Shown here: positions 1 to 8,229 of the stretch, one piece after another
Layout: each line of letters opens with the position of its first letter
How positions within the stretch are numbered: the first letter of the stretch is position 1
Source of the DNA: Acidobacteriota bacterium
GTDB lineage: Bacteria; Acidobacteriota; Terriglobia; Acidiferrales; UBA7541
Reading direction: 5' to 3'
Length of the DNA stretch: 64,000 nucleotides
Assembly: GCA_013289855.1 (NCBI GenBank)
Contig: JABCZD010000001.1
Span: forward strand, 1-64,000
Made by a program: the position numbers and the translations under genes
The notes under the pieces: model-generated
Database searches by the model: none
Told to the model about the DNA's origin: nothing
The model's input: only the letters and a program-made list of their open reading frames with translations

Positions 1-132
1 TGTCAGCTCAACCGGTCGATGCAACACCCTCAAGACGTTGATTCGACTATGCTTTCCTAGAAGAAGCTTTCTGTTTTGTCGTATCCGCTTAAAGCTTAGC
101 CAGAGTAGTGTTCCGGCTAATCTAACCCTAGC

Positions 133-1621
133 AAGCGGACCGGTCTCCAAAGGCTGCTTTCCGCAGCCGAGCGAATCGACCGGCCGTTTGGCGCGATTCT
201 CATCGACGACACCTCTCGACTCACCCGGAAACTAGCCGATGCCCTCAATCTCTGCGAGCGCTTGACGTTCGCCGGCGTCCGTTTGGTGGCCGTGTCGCAG
301 GGCGTCGACTCGGACAGTTCCCAGGCTGAAATCCTCTTCGGCGTGCACGGACTGATCGACAGCGTGTATTCACGCGAGCTCGGCCAAAAGACTCACCGCG
401 GTATGCAGGGTTGCGCGCTGAAGGCGCTCCACACCGGCGGCCGCGTCTTCGGCTATCGCAGCGTGCGGGATCTGGACGGTGTGAAACTCGAAATTACCGA
501 GAGCGAAGCGGCCACCATCCGGCGCATGTTCGAGATGTACTCGAAAGGCCAATCCTTGAAGCGCGTTGCCCACGCGCTGAACGCCGAAGGAGTGAAATCC
601 CCCCAGCCGCAGAAAGGGCGCGTGAGCCGCTCATGGTGCGTGTCGTCTGTTCGCCACGTCCTGAAAAACCGGAGATACACGGGCCAGATCATCTGGAACA
701 CGAAGCGTAAAGTGCGCGTGCCGGGGACCGGCCGTAGAATCTACCGCCGTCGACCAGAATCAGAATGGATTACCACGTCTGCGCCACACCTGCGAATCGT
801 GCCCGGGGAACTGTTCGCCGCGGTGGAACGGAGATTTGAGATCACCCAAAAGCTTTGGGGCGCCGGAGTTGCGGGAACAGGGTTGACCCGCGGACAGGCA
901 AAACAGGTCTATCTGTTTTCCGGCCTACTGGTCTGCAGTGAATGCGGCGGCAGTATCACGCTGGTGGGCGGGAGAGCCAGGACTTCCAGATCGGAATACG
1001 GGTGCTCTCTCCATAGCCAGCGCGGCGACAGCGTTTGCAAAAACGGCCTGCGGATTCAACGCCAACAGTTGGAAGATCGTCTCCTTGCGGGATTACAGGA
1101 TTGCGTGCTGCGCGAAGAGTTCATCGATTACGTCATCGTGGGACTTCAAGAGGAGATTCGACAGCGGCACAGCGCCTTCGACTCTTGGCTAAAGTCGCTC
1201 CGGGAAGAGAAGCAGCGAATCGAGATGGAATTGAAAACGCCTGGTCGAGATGATCGCCACCGGAATCGGATCACAGAGCGTCATGGCCGCAATCACCGAG
1301 CGCGAGACCAGACTTCGCGAGATTACGAACCAGGCGGTGGAACCCGGGCCGGGATCGGTCCAAGAAAAGCTCGACGAGTTGCGGACGTTCGCCATTTCGC
1401 GCCTCGATCGTCTGCGGGACGTGCTGGCCGACCCCAAAGCGATTCACGAAGCACGGGCGCTCCTGGCCGAGCGGGTTGGCAAGTTCACCCTGGAACGTGT
1501 TTCTGAGAGCGGAGAAGTAAGCTTTAAAGCCAATGGAGAGATGGACTTCTTCGGGGAAGAGGCGTTTACACAACTGAGTGGTGCCGGGGGCCAGCATAGC
1601 ACGATACAGCCACGCCTCTAG
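133..1621 (+). pseudogene. Decayed large serine recombinase of an earlier element
   Basis: Site-specific integrase remnant. Translation from about 133 matches the intact recombinase at 13421-15136 block by block: the ILIDDTSRLTR block, HTGGRVFGY, the SPQPQKGRVSRSWC block, and a zinc ribbon beginning CSECGG. The N-terminal catalytic part with the nucleophilic serine is gone; in that frame stops occur at 97-99, 106-108 and 118-120. A second lesion is an extra A in the run at 1234-1237: the reading moves to the next frame, where LVEMIATG and a C-terminal coiled coil continue to a stop at 1619-1621. The C-terminus crosses the left copy of the tRNA-derived repeat. It is therefore the right end of an element that used the same tRNA before, or in tandem with, the resident one. 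The frameshift could be a homopolymer error, but the N-terminal loss could not. Confidence 0.85.
1579..1594 (+). repeat. Left attachment-site core (attL-type direct repeat)
   Basis: TGGTGCCGGGGGCCAG, identical over 16 bp to 15048-15063. Read on the minus strand it is the last 16 nt of tRNA-Phe: half of the T stem, the acceptor strand, the discriminator A and CCA. It lies inside the 3' end of the decayed recombinase. Confidence 0.92.
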
Positions 1622-1701
1622 GCTCTGTATACCCTTCGAAATTCCCCTGGCAGCCTAGGCGTTCCACAAATCTCGCCATGGGTGGTGTCATTTCGCCTTG
1701 C

Positions 1702-2084
1702 AGTGCCATCTCGCAGTGCCACTCAGTGCCGCTAATCCTTTTGAATTCAGCAGGTGAGTGCCACCTCGAAAAGAGTGGCACTGACTCAACGTTCTGATAT
1801 CCCAATACTTATCCGGTTTTAGTGCCAGTATGCCCGTTCAGGGGTCGGGACGGTTGAGTGTCACTCATTCAGAGGGACTGATGGGATATCGGGACTATGG
1901 CACTAAAAAGGTACAACTTCTTTCTTTTCTTACAGAGGACCAAATCTCGTGGCACTAATCGCATTTCTAAGTCCTTTGTTTCTATTCAATGGCAAAATGA
2001 TCTGGCACTGCATCGTGTCACTAGATGGCACTCAACAGATTCTAAAGGTGTTACGTCGGTTGTAGCGCTATTTAGTTAGTGCCA
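1702..2084. repeat. Iteron-like TGGCACT/AGTGCCA array
   Basis: This fills the 544-bp gap between the att core and the first element gene. Ten perfect copies of a 7-mer start at 1702, 1715, 1757, 1821 and 2078 (AGTGCCA) and at 1776, 1898, 1950, 2003 and 2026 (TGGCACT). Near-copies start at 1725 (AGTGCCG), 1857 (AGTGTCA, within the palindrome AGTGTCACT) and 2016 (TGTCACT). The left half is mostly in one orientation and the right half in the other. The triads 1702/1715/1725 and 2003/2016/2026 have the same 13- and 10-bp spacing. I found no further perfect copy elsewhere in the element by eye. It is probably a binding array for an initiator, excisionase or repressor, and may be a replication origin. 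Short ORFs across it look spurious. Confidence 0.8.
1796..1890. repeat. 9-bp inverted repeat inside the iteron array
   Basis: GATATCCCA at 1796-1804 and its exact reverse complement TGGGATATC at 1882-1890 flank the centre of the TGGCACT array. They sit close to where the 7-mers change their prevailing orientation, so they may mark the core of an origin or a recombination site. Confidence 0.5.
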
Positions 2085-2171
2085 CCCTAATTCCTCCTAC
2101 TCCAACAAAAATCCACAACGGCCGAAAGATTTTGAGTTGACGATCAAGCTAAATATGATATAGGTGTGTAT

Positions 2172-2378
2172 ATGAAAGGCATTTCGACTCGTGAGGCGGC
2201 CGCGAAATTAGGCGTCACCATCCTAACGCTCCAGCGTCATGTGTCGGCGAAAAGAGTTGATGCACCAGCGTTGCAAAAAATTGGAGGCGTGAGCATCCGC
2301 CTCTGGACAAAGCGCGACATCAAGAAGGCGGGAAAGGTCCTCGCCGGCATCAGACCGGGTCGAAAGAAGAAGGCATAG
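2172..2378 (+). CDS. Small helix-turn-helix protein, excisionase/MerR-like
   Basis: A basic protein of about 68 residues. The N-terminal half (STREAAAKLGVTILTLQRHV) reads as a winged helix-turn-helix of the excisionase/MerR type, followed by a wing-like segment (GGVSIRLWTKRDIKKA) and a lysine-rich tail ending GRKKKA. The start is taken as ATG 2172, with AGGTG just upstream; GTG 2166 is also in frame. It lies directly beside the TGGCACT array and 5' of the recombination genes, the usual place for a directionality factor or a repressor. It is therefore the prime candidate to bind the array. The family is assigned from the motif only; the exact role is inferred. Confidence 0.65.
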   Translation: MKGISTREAAAKLGVTILTLQRHVSAKRVDAPALQKIGGVSIRLWTKRDIKKAGKVLAGIRPGRKKKA

Positions 2379-2655
2379 AAGAAGGCGGGACGCACAGGTG
2401 CATGAACACCGGCGCGTCCCCAAACACCAGGGAGGTACTAGCTCCGATGGCATCTCTAACGCACGTTATTTCATCCCCTTTAATTCCGCAAGTTACCGTC
2501 CCACGTGAAGAGACGAATAGGTTGTGAGACTGACTGGGCGTCCCGAAACGCCGGGCTGCGCTTTTGTGTAAAGCCCGCTGGCGTACGCCGCAAATCCACA
2601 TCCCGTGCGCTGCGGTGCTGACGAGGGCGGCACGGGAGGAAAGAGGAAGGACACA

Positions 2656-2865
2656 ATGACTGCTGCCGGACGATTGCTGAAAAATGTGACCAACACAAAG
2701 CTGGAGATCATCGATGTGCGCCTAAACGGAGATCTGCGAGGGCAACTCGAAAAGATGGCGGAAACTGACGGACTCGATCGTGAACATCTCATTCGGCTCT
2801 TAATCGATCGCGAGTGGATGCGCCGGCGGAAAGTGCGCCGGCAGGAGGATACGGCGCCCCGATGA
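2656..2865 (+). CDS. Small probable ribbon-helix-helix protein
   Basis: A product of 69 residues. The segment IIDVRLNGDLRGQLEKMAE followed by REHLIRLLIDREWMRR has the strand-helix-helix rhythm of small Arc/CopG-type DNA-binding proteins, with a very basic C-terminus (RRRKVRRQ). The start at ATG 2656 is supported by a GGAGGAAAGAGGAAGG purine tract; the longer in-frame opening at 2605 lacks one. Its stop overlaps the start of the tyrosine recombinase (ATGA), implying translational coupling. It may be an accessory factor or autoregulator of that recombinase. Family-level call only. Confidence 0.6.
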   Translation: MTAAGRLLKNVTNTKLEIIDVRLNGDLRGQLEKMAETDGLDREHLIRLLIDREWMRRRKVRRQEDTAPR

Positions 2866-3716
2866 GCGACGTGGGCAGCATGCGGCGTATTTTCTCGACC
2901 GCGCAACTGATCGCGAGATTTTCAGTTTGGATGGAGGCTTGTGGCAATGCGCCTTCAACGATCTCGCATTACGCGAGGACTGTGCGCAACTTTGGAGCGT
3001 TCCTCGACGGCTGTTCTGTGACTTCAGCCAAGGCTGAACATATCCGAGGCTTCCTTGCGAGCATGCTGGACAGGGGAATCGGACGCACCACGATGCAGGG
3101 TGCGCTCTTTAGCTTGCGGACTTTCTATAGCTTTCTGCAGCTGGGCGGGTTTGTCCGCATCAATCCCGCTCGCCAGGTGGCGGCCGGTAAAGCACCGAAG
3201 CGATTACCGCGCGTGCTCAGCGTCTCCGAAGTGGAAAAACTCCTCATCGCAGTAGAATCGAAACGCGATCGCGCGATCATCGAACTCTTCTACGCTACGG
3301 GCTGCCGGCGAAACGAACTGCGAGAGCTTTGTGTCGAGGACGTTGATTTCACTGCACAGAGCATTTTGGTTCGACGTGGCAAGGGAGATCGGGACCGCCG
3401 TGTACTTTTTGGTGGGGCAGCAGCCCGTGCGGTCAAAGCACACCTGGGTAAGCAGCGACGTGGTTCCATCTTCGGAGTAAGCTCCGCAACGCTTTGGAAT
3501 GTGATTCGTCGAGCTGCCAAGCGCGCAAACCTCGAAGATGTTCATCCCCATACGATTCGTCACAGCTTCGCGACCCACTTGCTGGAGAGCGGCGCGGATC
3601 TGCGCGCAATACAGGAGTTGCTTGGCCATTCTTCGGTTGGGACAACCCAGCACTACACCCACCTGCAAATTGCCTCCCTACGTAAAACCCTTGAACGGTG
3701 CCATCCGAGAGGCTGA
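2862..3716 (+). CDS. Tyrosine recombinase, XerC/D-like
   Basis: Predicted 284-residue site-specific recombinase. It has an N-terminal SAM-like core-binding domain (about residues 12-100) and a C-terminal catalytic domain. All catalytic residues are visible: R149 in FYATGCRRNEL, K174 in RRGKGDRDR, H230 and R233 in HPHTIRHSFA, H256 in LLGHSS, and nucleophile Y265 in TTQHYTHL. Length and motifs match XerC/D-type enzymes. The start ATG 2862 overlaps the previous stop. The element also carries a serine recombinase adjoining the right att core, so this enzyme may resolve multimers, act in excision, or belong to an older integration module. It looks intact. Confidence 0.9.
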   Translation: MSDVGSMRRIFSTAQLIARFSVWMEACGNAPSTISHYARTVRNFGAFLDGCSVTSAKAEHIRGFLASMLDRGIGRTTMQGALFSLRTFYSFLQLGGFVRINPARQVAAGKAPKRLPRVLSVSEVEKLLIAVESKRDRAIIELFYATGCRRNELRELCVEDVDFTAQSILVRRGKGDRDRRVLFGGAAARAVKAHLGKQRRGSIFGVSSATLWNVIRRAAKRANLEDVHPHTIRHSFATHLLESGADLRAIQELLGHSSVGTTQHYTHLQIASLRKTLERCHPRG

Positions 3717-3720
3717 CTCT

Positions 3721-4257
3721 ATGACAAAACTCGCCACAGTCGAAGTGATGTTGCCGCGATCTGCTGAACGCAAGATCGATGATCTTTTCGTATTTGATGC
3801 CCGCTGCGTCGACGTCGCCACGCGACAGGAGATCTTGCGGTTGATGCCTCAGGTCGTCCACCTCAGACGCGCGTGGAGTGCGCATTTCCTCCAACATGGG
3901 TGCATGGCTTGTGCAAAAGCAGACTCGACCGTCATGATCGCTGCGAGACTGCGCCGCCGCGGCGCGACCTGGGCAGAGATATACGAGATCACGGGCGCGC
4001 CTGCCAGGACTCTCGCGGAGCGCAAACTGTTCGGAAACGCAGTCCGCCGCAAACTTTCGCAACTTGACGTACCTGCTAGGACAAAATCATTGAATCGCTA
4101 CGGAGCCGGAGGGCTGTGTGCTCGGTGCTATCTTCGACTCCGCCGCGAATTGGCCAAGACACTGCGCGACATGCATCAGGGGCGGAATGCCGACGAGGAG
4201 ATCTTGTCGCTCACCCGCCGATTCGACGTAGCACAGTGGCTGCTCGGCGACGGGTGA
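3721..4257 (+). CDS. Unknown protein with two CxxC pairs
   Basis: A hypothetical protein of 178 residues; I do not recognise a family. It contains CMAC (near residue 62) and CARC (near 134), which together could form one zinc site. Between them are RLRRRGATWAEIYEITGAPART, which resembles a helix-turn-helix, and a basic region. This suggests a DNA-binding regulator. ATG 3721 is preceded by GAGAGG at suitable spacing and lies 4 bp after the tyrosine recombinase stop, so it is probably the last gene of the plus-strand recombination operon. It converges on the minus-strand DUF2513 gene. Confidence 0.6.
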   Translation: MTKLATVEVMLPRSAERKIDDLFVFDARCVDVATRQEILRLMPQVVHLRRAWSAHFLQHGCMACAKADSTVMIAARLRRRGATWAEIYEITGAPARTLAERKLFGNAVRRKLSQLDVPARTKSLNRYGAGGLCARCYLRLRRELAKTLRDMHQGRNADEEILSLTRRFDVAQWLLGDG

Positions 4258-4268
4258 TTCCGTTGGGT

Positions 4269-4796
4269 TTAGGGCAAGCCGAGATGTTTCTTCACTTCGG
4301 CTTTTGCGACTTCGACTAAGACGCTCATCGCCACGCTTTGGAGTCCGCCGATTTTTTTCTTTGTTGCTGACCAAATGCCCTTGTCCCGGATGTTGTCAAG
4401 AAATTCGTGACCTTCCCACGTGAGTCTGGAGACCATCGGCATTGGAGAACCCCACTGTCCGCGGACCAACGATGCTTCGATCATGAGAGTCAAGTGATAG
4501 GCGACTTCCTCAAGCGAGCGCCCAGGAACGCCGATTTCGCTAGGAGTGCCTGGAGTCATCCAGCGCGCGCCGTCGAAGATGGGGTCTTCCTCGATGTAAA
4601 GCAGAAGATCCCGAATTAAATCCATGTCGCGCTTCATGCCATCGCCGTTTGTGACTGCAGGTATTTGCACCGAAGACACTCCCGCGCTACTCTCGGATCG
4701 CGCGTAAGAGTCTTCGGGCGGCCCGTTCTCAGCGGGCCGTTTCTGTTTCGGCGGCGACTTTATCACGACTTCCTCTCCGAGGCTTACGGGTTTCAT
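4269..4796 (-). CDS. DUF2513 domain protein
   Basis: A protein of 175 residues. From residue 54 it reads MKRDMDLIRDLLLYIEE, then the AYHLTLMIEASLV and RLTWEGHEFLDNIRDKGIW blocks, the pattern of DUF2513 proteins, which are common in prophages and plasmids. Function unknown; the fold may be winged-helix-like. The 53-residue N-terminal extension is Pro/Ser-rich and low in complexity. The start at 4796 overlaps the transglycosylase stop (ATGA), favouring the long form; ATG at 4637 would give the bare domain. It is the last gene of the minus-strand operon. Confidence 0.75.
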   Translation of the reverse strand: MKPVSLGEEVVIKSPPKQKRPAENGPPEDSYARSESSAGVSSVQIPAVTNGDGMKRDMDLIRDLLLYIEEDPIFDGARWMTPGTPSEIGVPGRSLEEVAYHLTLMIEASLVRGQWGSPMPMVSRLTWEGHEFLDNIRDKGIWSATKKKIGGLQSVAMSVLVEVAKAEVKKHLGLP

Positions 4797-5374
4797 AGTT
4801 CAGAAAATGCGAAGATCAGGGCTAGCGACAACCCTCCGACGATGCTAACTGCAGTCCAATCGATCGGTGTGGGTGAAGGCGCGCCGGGCATGGCCATTAA
4901 ATTTAGAATGCCAGTGGCTGGCGCAAACGTGGTGATGGAGGTCAGCGGCGTCAGCGGCGCCGGCGCCGGAGAAGAGAGGTAACGCAAGTACGCGCCGGAG
5001 TTGTATGTCGACCAAGGTGAGAAGCCGCCGGCCGCCGCATACACCTGATATGCGGCGTTCGCGTTTGTCTGCGGATCGTAGAGGTTCAGCCCCGCAAATT
5101 CTGGATGCGCATTCAAATAAATCTGCCAAAGACCGTAACTTCCTTGCCCGTCCGGCGTGCCCGCGGCGGTTTCAGGATTGTAGGCGCTGGGATTCCCGCC
5201 GCTTTCCGCCAACGCAACGGCCGCGGCCGTCGCGAGATCCGCTCCGCTAAACCCGGCCGCGGCCGCGTATGCCTGGAGCTGGGGTGCGCTTAAACCCAAG
5301 GAAGCACCTGTTTCGTCCCAGCCTGGATCCGCGATTTCGAGCGGATCGCCGGCGCCGGCGATCGGAGGGAGCAA
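4793..5374 (-). CDS. Lysozyme-like transglycosylase with C-terminal membrane anchor
   Basis: A predicted peptidoglycan-cleaving enzyme of 193 residues. The lysozyme-like core includes ALAESGGNPSAYNP, with probable catalytic E57, then GSYGLWQIYLNAHPEF, ANAAYQVYAAAGGFSPWSTY and NSGAYL. A Pro/Thr-rich linker follows, and the last 25 or so residues form one hydrophobic segment (about 170-190). There is no N-terminal signal peptide. A tail-anchored wall hydrolase fits a virion or cell-entry role, or local wall opening, better than a secreted endolysin; that is inference. The start is uncertain: TTG 5374 is the first in-frame candidate after a TAG and has no good ribosome-binding site. Confidence 0.75.
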   Translation of the reverse strand: MLPPIAGAGDPLEIADPGWDETGASLGLSAPQLQAYAAAAGFSGADLATAAAVALAESGGNPSAYNPETAAGTPDGQGSYGLWQIYLNAHPEFAGLNLYDPQTNANAAYQVYAAAGGFSPWSTYNSGAYLRYLSSPAPAPLTPLTSITTFAPATGILNLMAMPGAPSPTPIDWTAVSIVGGLSLALIFAFSEL

Positions 5375-5444
5375 TCCAGCATAAACACTGGTGAAAAATG
5401 AAAGCTATCGCTCGGTAACATCTGTTTCTAATCTCCTGCAACGC

Positions 5445-6764
5445 TCATCCCTTTAGTTCTTGGTCCACAATTGCCCTGGCGAGTTTTGCTATTTGGTCGT
5501 ACGTTTCGCTTCCCGTTATTTGCTCTCGCAAACGCTCCTCGACGACGGTGTTGAACAGCGTTTGGTCTTCATCGTTAATTTCGGCGATCAAGTCGCCGTC
5601 CTCGGCATCTTCAGCTTCAGTTTCAAGCTGGGTTAGATAAATCGACACCACCGTCATACCTGTGCTGACTAGACGGTCGATTTGGTTTTTCTGCGTCGCG
5701 AGCTTCGCATCCTCCACCCATTTGGCGTGTTGCTCCGCATTTTTTCGCGACTGGGCTTCCGCTTCCGACTGCCGTCGAGCGTTTATCGCGCTCACGCGTT
5801 CCTGGATTTCTTGGTTCAGCTCACAGATTGCATCTTCGGCTGCGGCCCGTTCTTCGGTTTCCGTCCGAGAGAGAGCCAGTAGGTCCAACGCGTCGCGGAT
5901 CGATCGGGATGCCTGCCCTCGCTCGGCCGCGGTTGCGTGGACGTTCATTTTCCACATAGTCGATTCCAAGATGCGGGCCCGTCGATCCACGATCTGACGC
6001 TCAGCCTGGAGCTGCGAAACGAAACGCTCCATCAGTCCCTTTAAAAGTCTCCGTATCCGGCCGCTGTCCTCGATCCCGTATTTATCGACCAGTGCCTCCA
6101 TCTCGTCGATTGCCTGTTGATGCTGTTCCGGCGTTGCCCAAGCTGGCAGCAACTTTTCGGATTCTTCGAGAACCTCGGCACGTAACCGCCGTCCCTCGGC
6201 CGCCTGCTCTTCCAATGCACGGATCGCGTCCGCTGCCTCGCGTTCGCGGCGACGCTCTTCGACTCTGGCCTGGCGCTTCAGCTCGGCGATCCGCGCTGCG
6301 TCTCGCGACTGCTTTTCCCGCGCTTCCTGTTCGGTGCGGATCCGCACTTCCTCATTCTTTAGGCGCAATTCTTCGATCTCGAGCTTCTTTTCTTCGACTC
6401 GTTCCCTGCGAATGTTGAGAGGGCTGGAAACGACGGACCTGGTTTTCGATTCCGCTTCCTGCCCGATTGCATTTAGTGAATCAGCGGGGATCCGAAGGTG
6501 TCCCCCAGGCGTCTGGAAGGATATGAGGCGGCCACCTTTGCAGAGGCCCTTTAGCGTCGGTATCGAGACGCCCAGAATCTTTGCGGCCTGAGATGCAGAG
6601 TACGACGTTTGCTCCATAGAATCCCCCGACAGGTGACTTTTGGCGATTTTTACTACCGGTTTTTTGCGGATTTTACCCTGGTTTTTCGCTGTTCGCCGCC
6701 GGATTTCGATTGCGGAGCTTGTCGACGATCTCGATTTTGCACGACTCGCGGCTGGCCGGCTCAT
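5445..6764 (-). CDS. HTH plus long coiled-coil protein
   Basis: About 439 residues. A basic N-terminal extension is followed by an excisionase/MerR-type helix-turn-helix (SYSASQAAKILGVSIPTLKGL, then GGRLISFQTPGGHLRI). Next come roughly 250 residues rich in Glu, Arg, Gln and Ala, with heptad spacing typical of a long coiled coil, and an acidic C-terminal part. The arrangement recalls plasmid KfrA-like proteins, in which a DNA-binding head is joined to a coiled-coil stalk, but I cannot show homology. The start at 6764 overlaps the upstream stop (ATGA); ATG 6617, with a GGGGGA tract, would start directly at the HTH. A role in segregation, DNA condensation or packaging is plausible. Confidence 0.65.
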   Translation of the reverse strand: MSRPAASRAKSRSSTSSAIEIRRRTAKNQGKIRKKPVVKIAKSHLSGDSMEQTSYSASQAAKILGVSIPTLKGLCKGGRLISFQTPGGHLRIPADSLNAIGQEAESKTRSVVSSPLNIRRERVEEKKLEIEELRLKNEEVRIRTEQEAREKQSRDAARIAELKRQARVEERRREREAADAIRALEEQAAEGRRLRAEVLEESEKLLPAWATPEQHQQAIDEMEALVDKYGIEDSGRIRRLLKGLMERFVSQLQAERQIVDRRARILESTMWKMNVHATAAERGQASRSIRDALDLLALSRTETEERAAAEDAICELNQEIQERVSAINARRQSEAEAQSRKNAEQHAKWVEDAKLATQKNQIDRLVSTGMTVVSIYLTQLETEAEDAEDGDLIAEINDEDQTLFNTVVEERLREQITGSETYDQIAKLARAIVDQELKG

Positions 6765-7090
6765 TTGCTCGGCACCAGGAGGAATGCGGTGATGTTACGA
6801 AACCAACGGCGCAACCTCGCGACCGTCTCACAACGCGGGGGAAAGTATCCGTTGCGCGATTTCCTGCCGCACTGTTTCTCAAAATACAGTAGCAGGTCGC
6901 CATGCTGATCGGTCTGCATTGGCGTCGCGGTGCCTGGAAGGTGGACCATGAGAGGAGCAACAGAACGTATGTGAGCGTCGAAATGCGCGCAGCAGAGTGG
7001 CGTGCCGGCCTCCAGCCCAGGAACGGTATGCCGCGCTAAGTTTGTGCAGCCTGCTTCACCGCTGCGCTGGTGTGCGCAAAGTGGGCTCAT
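6761..7090 (-). CDS. Small Cys/His-rich protein, unknown
   Basis: A product of 109 residues, not assigned to a family. The N-terminal half contains LCAHQ, GCTN and PLCCAHFDAH, a Cys/His spacing able to bind zinc, resembling short finger proteins of phages and plasmids. The C-terminal half holds FEKQCGRKS and RCETVARLRRWFRN. ATG 7090 is preceded by AGGTGA at about 9 nt. The 3' end overlaps the next gene by ATGA, in keeping with the tight operon. These two features make it more likely to be real than a random ORF. Confidence 0.5.
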   Translation of the reverse strand: MSPLCAHQRSGEAGCTNLARHTVPGLEAGTPLCCAHFDAHIRSVAPLMVHLPGTATPMQTDQHGDLLLYFEKQCGRKSRNGYFPPRCETVARLRRWFRNITAFLLVPSK

Positions 7091-7125
7091 TGGGAGGATT
7101 CACCTCGCACGGATTTGCACGCCCT

Positions 7126-8229
7126 TTAAAGCTTTCTCACAAGCGGCGGCAACACCACCATCGCGAGTAACACGGCGGCGAAGTACCCCCAGTTATTTTC
7201 TAGCCACAGCGTAGTGGAGCTGGCCGGCGATGCGGCCGGTGGCGTGGTGGCAGTGACGAGTTGGCCGGAGAGAGAAGATATCGCGCTTAGGATCGACTGG
7301 GCTTGCGCCTGGAGTTGCGCCCTCTGCGTCGTTGAGGTAGCTGGTAGCGCGTTCATTTGTGCGATTACGCTGTTGTATTGCTGTTGGAGCGAAGCGATGG
7401 TGGTTTGCGTTGTGGTGGCGACGGTAGCCTGGGTTGCTGCTTGGGCGCTCGCCGTATTCGCGACGGTTTGCTGGACGGCTATCTGCGCATGGCTGTTCTG
7501 GAGATACTGATTAATCAGATACATCGTGCCCAGAACGCCGGCAACAATCGCCGTGATGGGTAGCCCGACAGTGGCGGCCATCGCAGTCCCGGCTATTACG
7601 ATGATTGCTGTCGTGGCCGTACTGGAAAAATCTCCGATTCCTGACAACGTTGCGATCGGAGAAGTAGTGTTGAATGCCTGCTGCCACGCAGACGCGAATT
7701 GAGCCACTGCAGCATTGTACTGGGCCTTATACGTAATCGCCTGCTGGTCTCCGGTCGCGGCAAGAGCACTGAGATTTGTTCCGGTCTGATGAATCATCGA
7801 AACGATCGAATTCCAGGTAGAAGTCAGCGAAAGGTCAAACGAACCGAGCGAGGTTGAAATTATCGAGCTGACGGTGTTCTGGATGGCTTGGCCAGGGGCC
7901 GCGGTGGTGGGGTTTAGCAAAAGATTTGAAATGGATGTTGCGGCAGGGCTGGAGTCGAAAATGGATCCGCTAGGCGTGAGACTTGCCTGCAAGGCACCCG
8001 CGGCGGCGTTAAATTCCGGCGTGCCGGCGCCGTAGTTGTCATAGAGCGCCTGCAGCTGCGCATCAGTCGCGCCAAGAGCCACGAGATTCCCGATTATCAC
8101 CGGGTCGTACCCATCGGATATCATCTGGTCGCTGAGATCGTCGCCAAGAGTGCGAAACATGCCTAACGTGTAGACCCGGCGCACACCGATTTTGTTGGAT
8201 TCGAATGTAGGCGCGATCGCGTAACTCAT
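7126..8229 (-). CDS. Tail-anchored Ala/Thr-rich membrane protein
   Basis: A protein of 367 residues, no recognised family. Near the N-terminus is a short helical module (LSDQMISDGYDPVIIGNL, then GATDAQLQAL), also found in the neighbouring 138-residue protein. The middle is Ala/Thr/Ser/Gln-rich, with a hydrophobic stretch around residues 203-240 and a coiled-coil-like Gln/Ala region. The last ~25 residues form a membrane segment ending PLVRKL, a positively charged tail. There is no signal peptide. A C-terminal anchor with a short basic tail is also the design of minor coat proteins of filamentous phages, but no Zot-type assembly ATPase accompanies it. A structural or envelope role is inferred. 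Confidence 0.6.
   Translation of the reverse strand: MSYAIAPTFESNKIGVRRVYTLGMFRTLGDDLSDQMISDGYDPVIIGNLVALGATDAQLQALYDNYGAGTPEFNAAAGALQASLTPSGSIFDSSPAATSISNLLLNPTTAAPGQAIQNTVSSIISTSLGSFDLSLTSTWNSIVSMIHQTGTNLSALAATGDQQAITYKAQYNAAVAQFASAWQQAFNTTSPIATLSGIGDFSSTATTAIIVIAGTAMAATVGLPITAIVAGVLGTMYLINQYLQNSHAQIAVQQTVANTASAQAATQATVATTTQTTIASLQQQYNSVIAQMNALPATSTTQRAQLQAQAQSILSAISSLSGQLVTATTPPAASPASSTTLWLENNWGYFAAVLLAMVVLPPLVRKL

Noticed and set aside
1897..2079. 60-codon ORF within the repeat array
   Set aside because: No ribosome-binding site, composition dominated by the repeats.
1702..2084. CRISPR array
   Set aside because: The repeats are only 7 bp, occur in both orientations with irregular spacing, and no cas gene is near.
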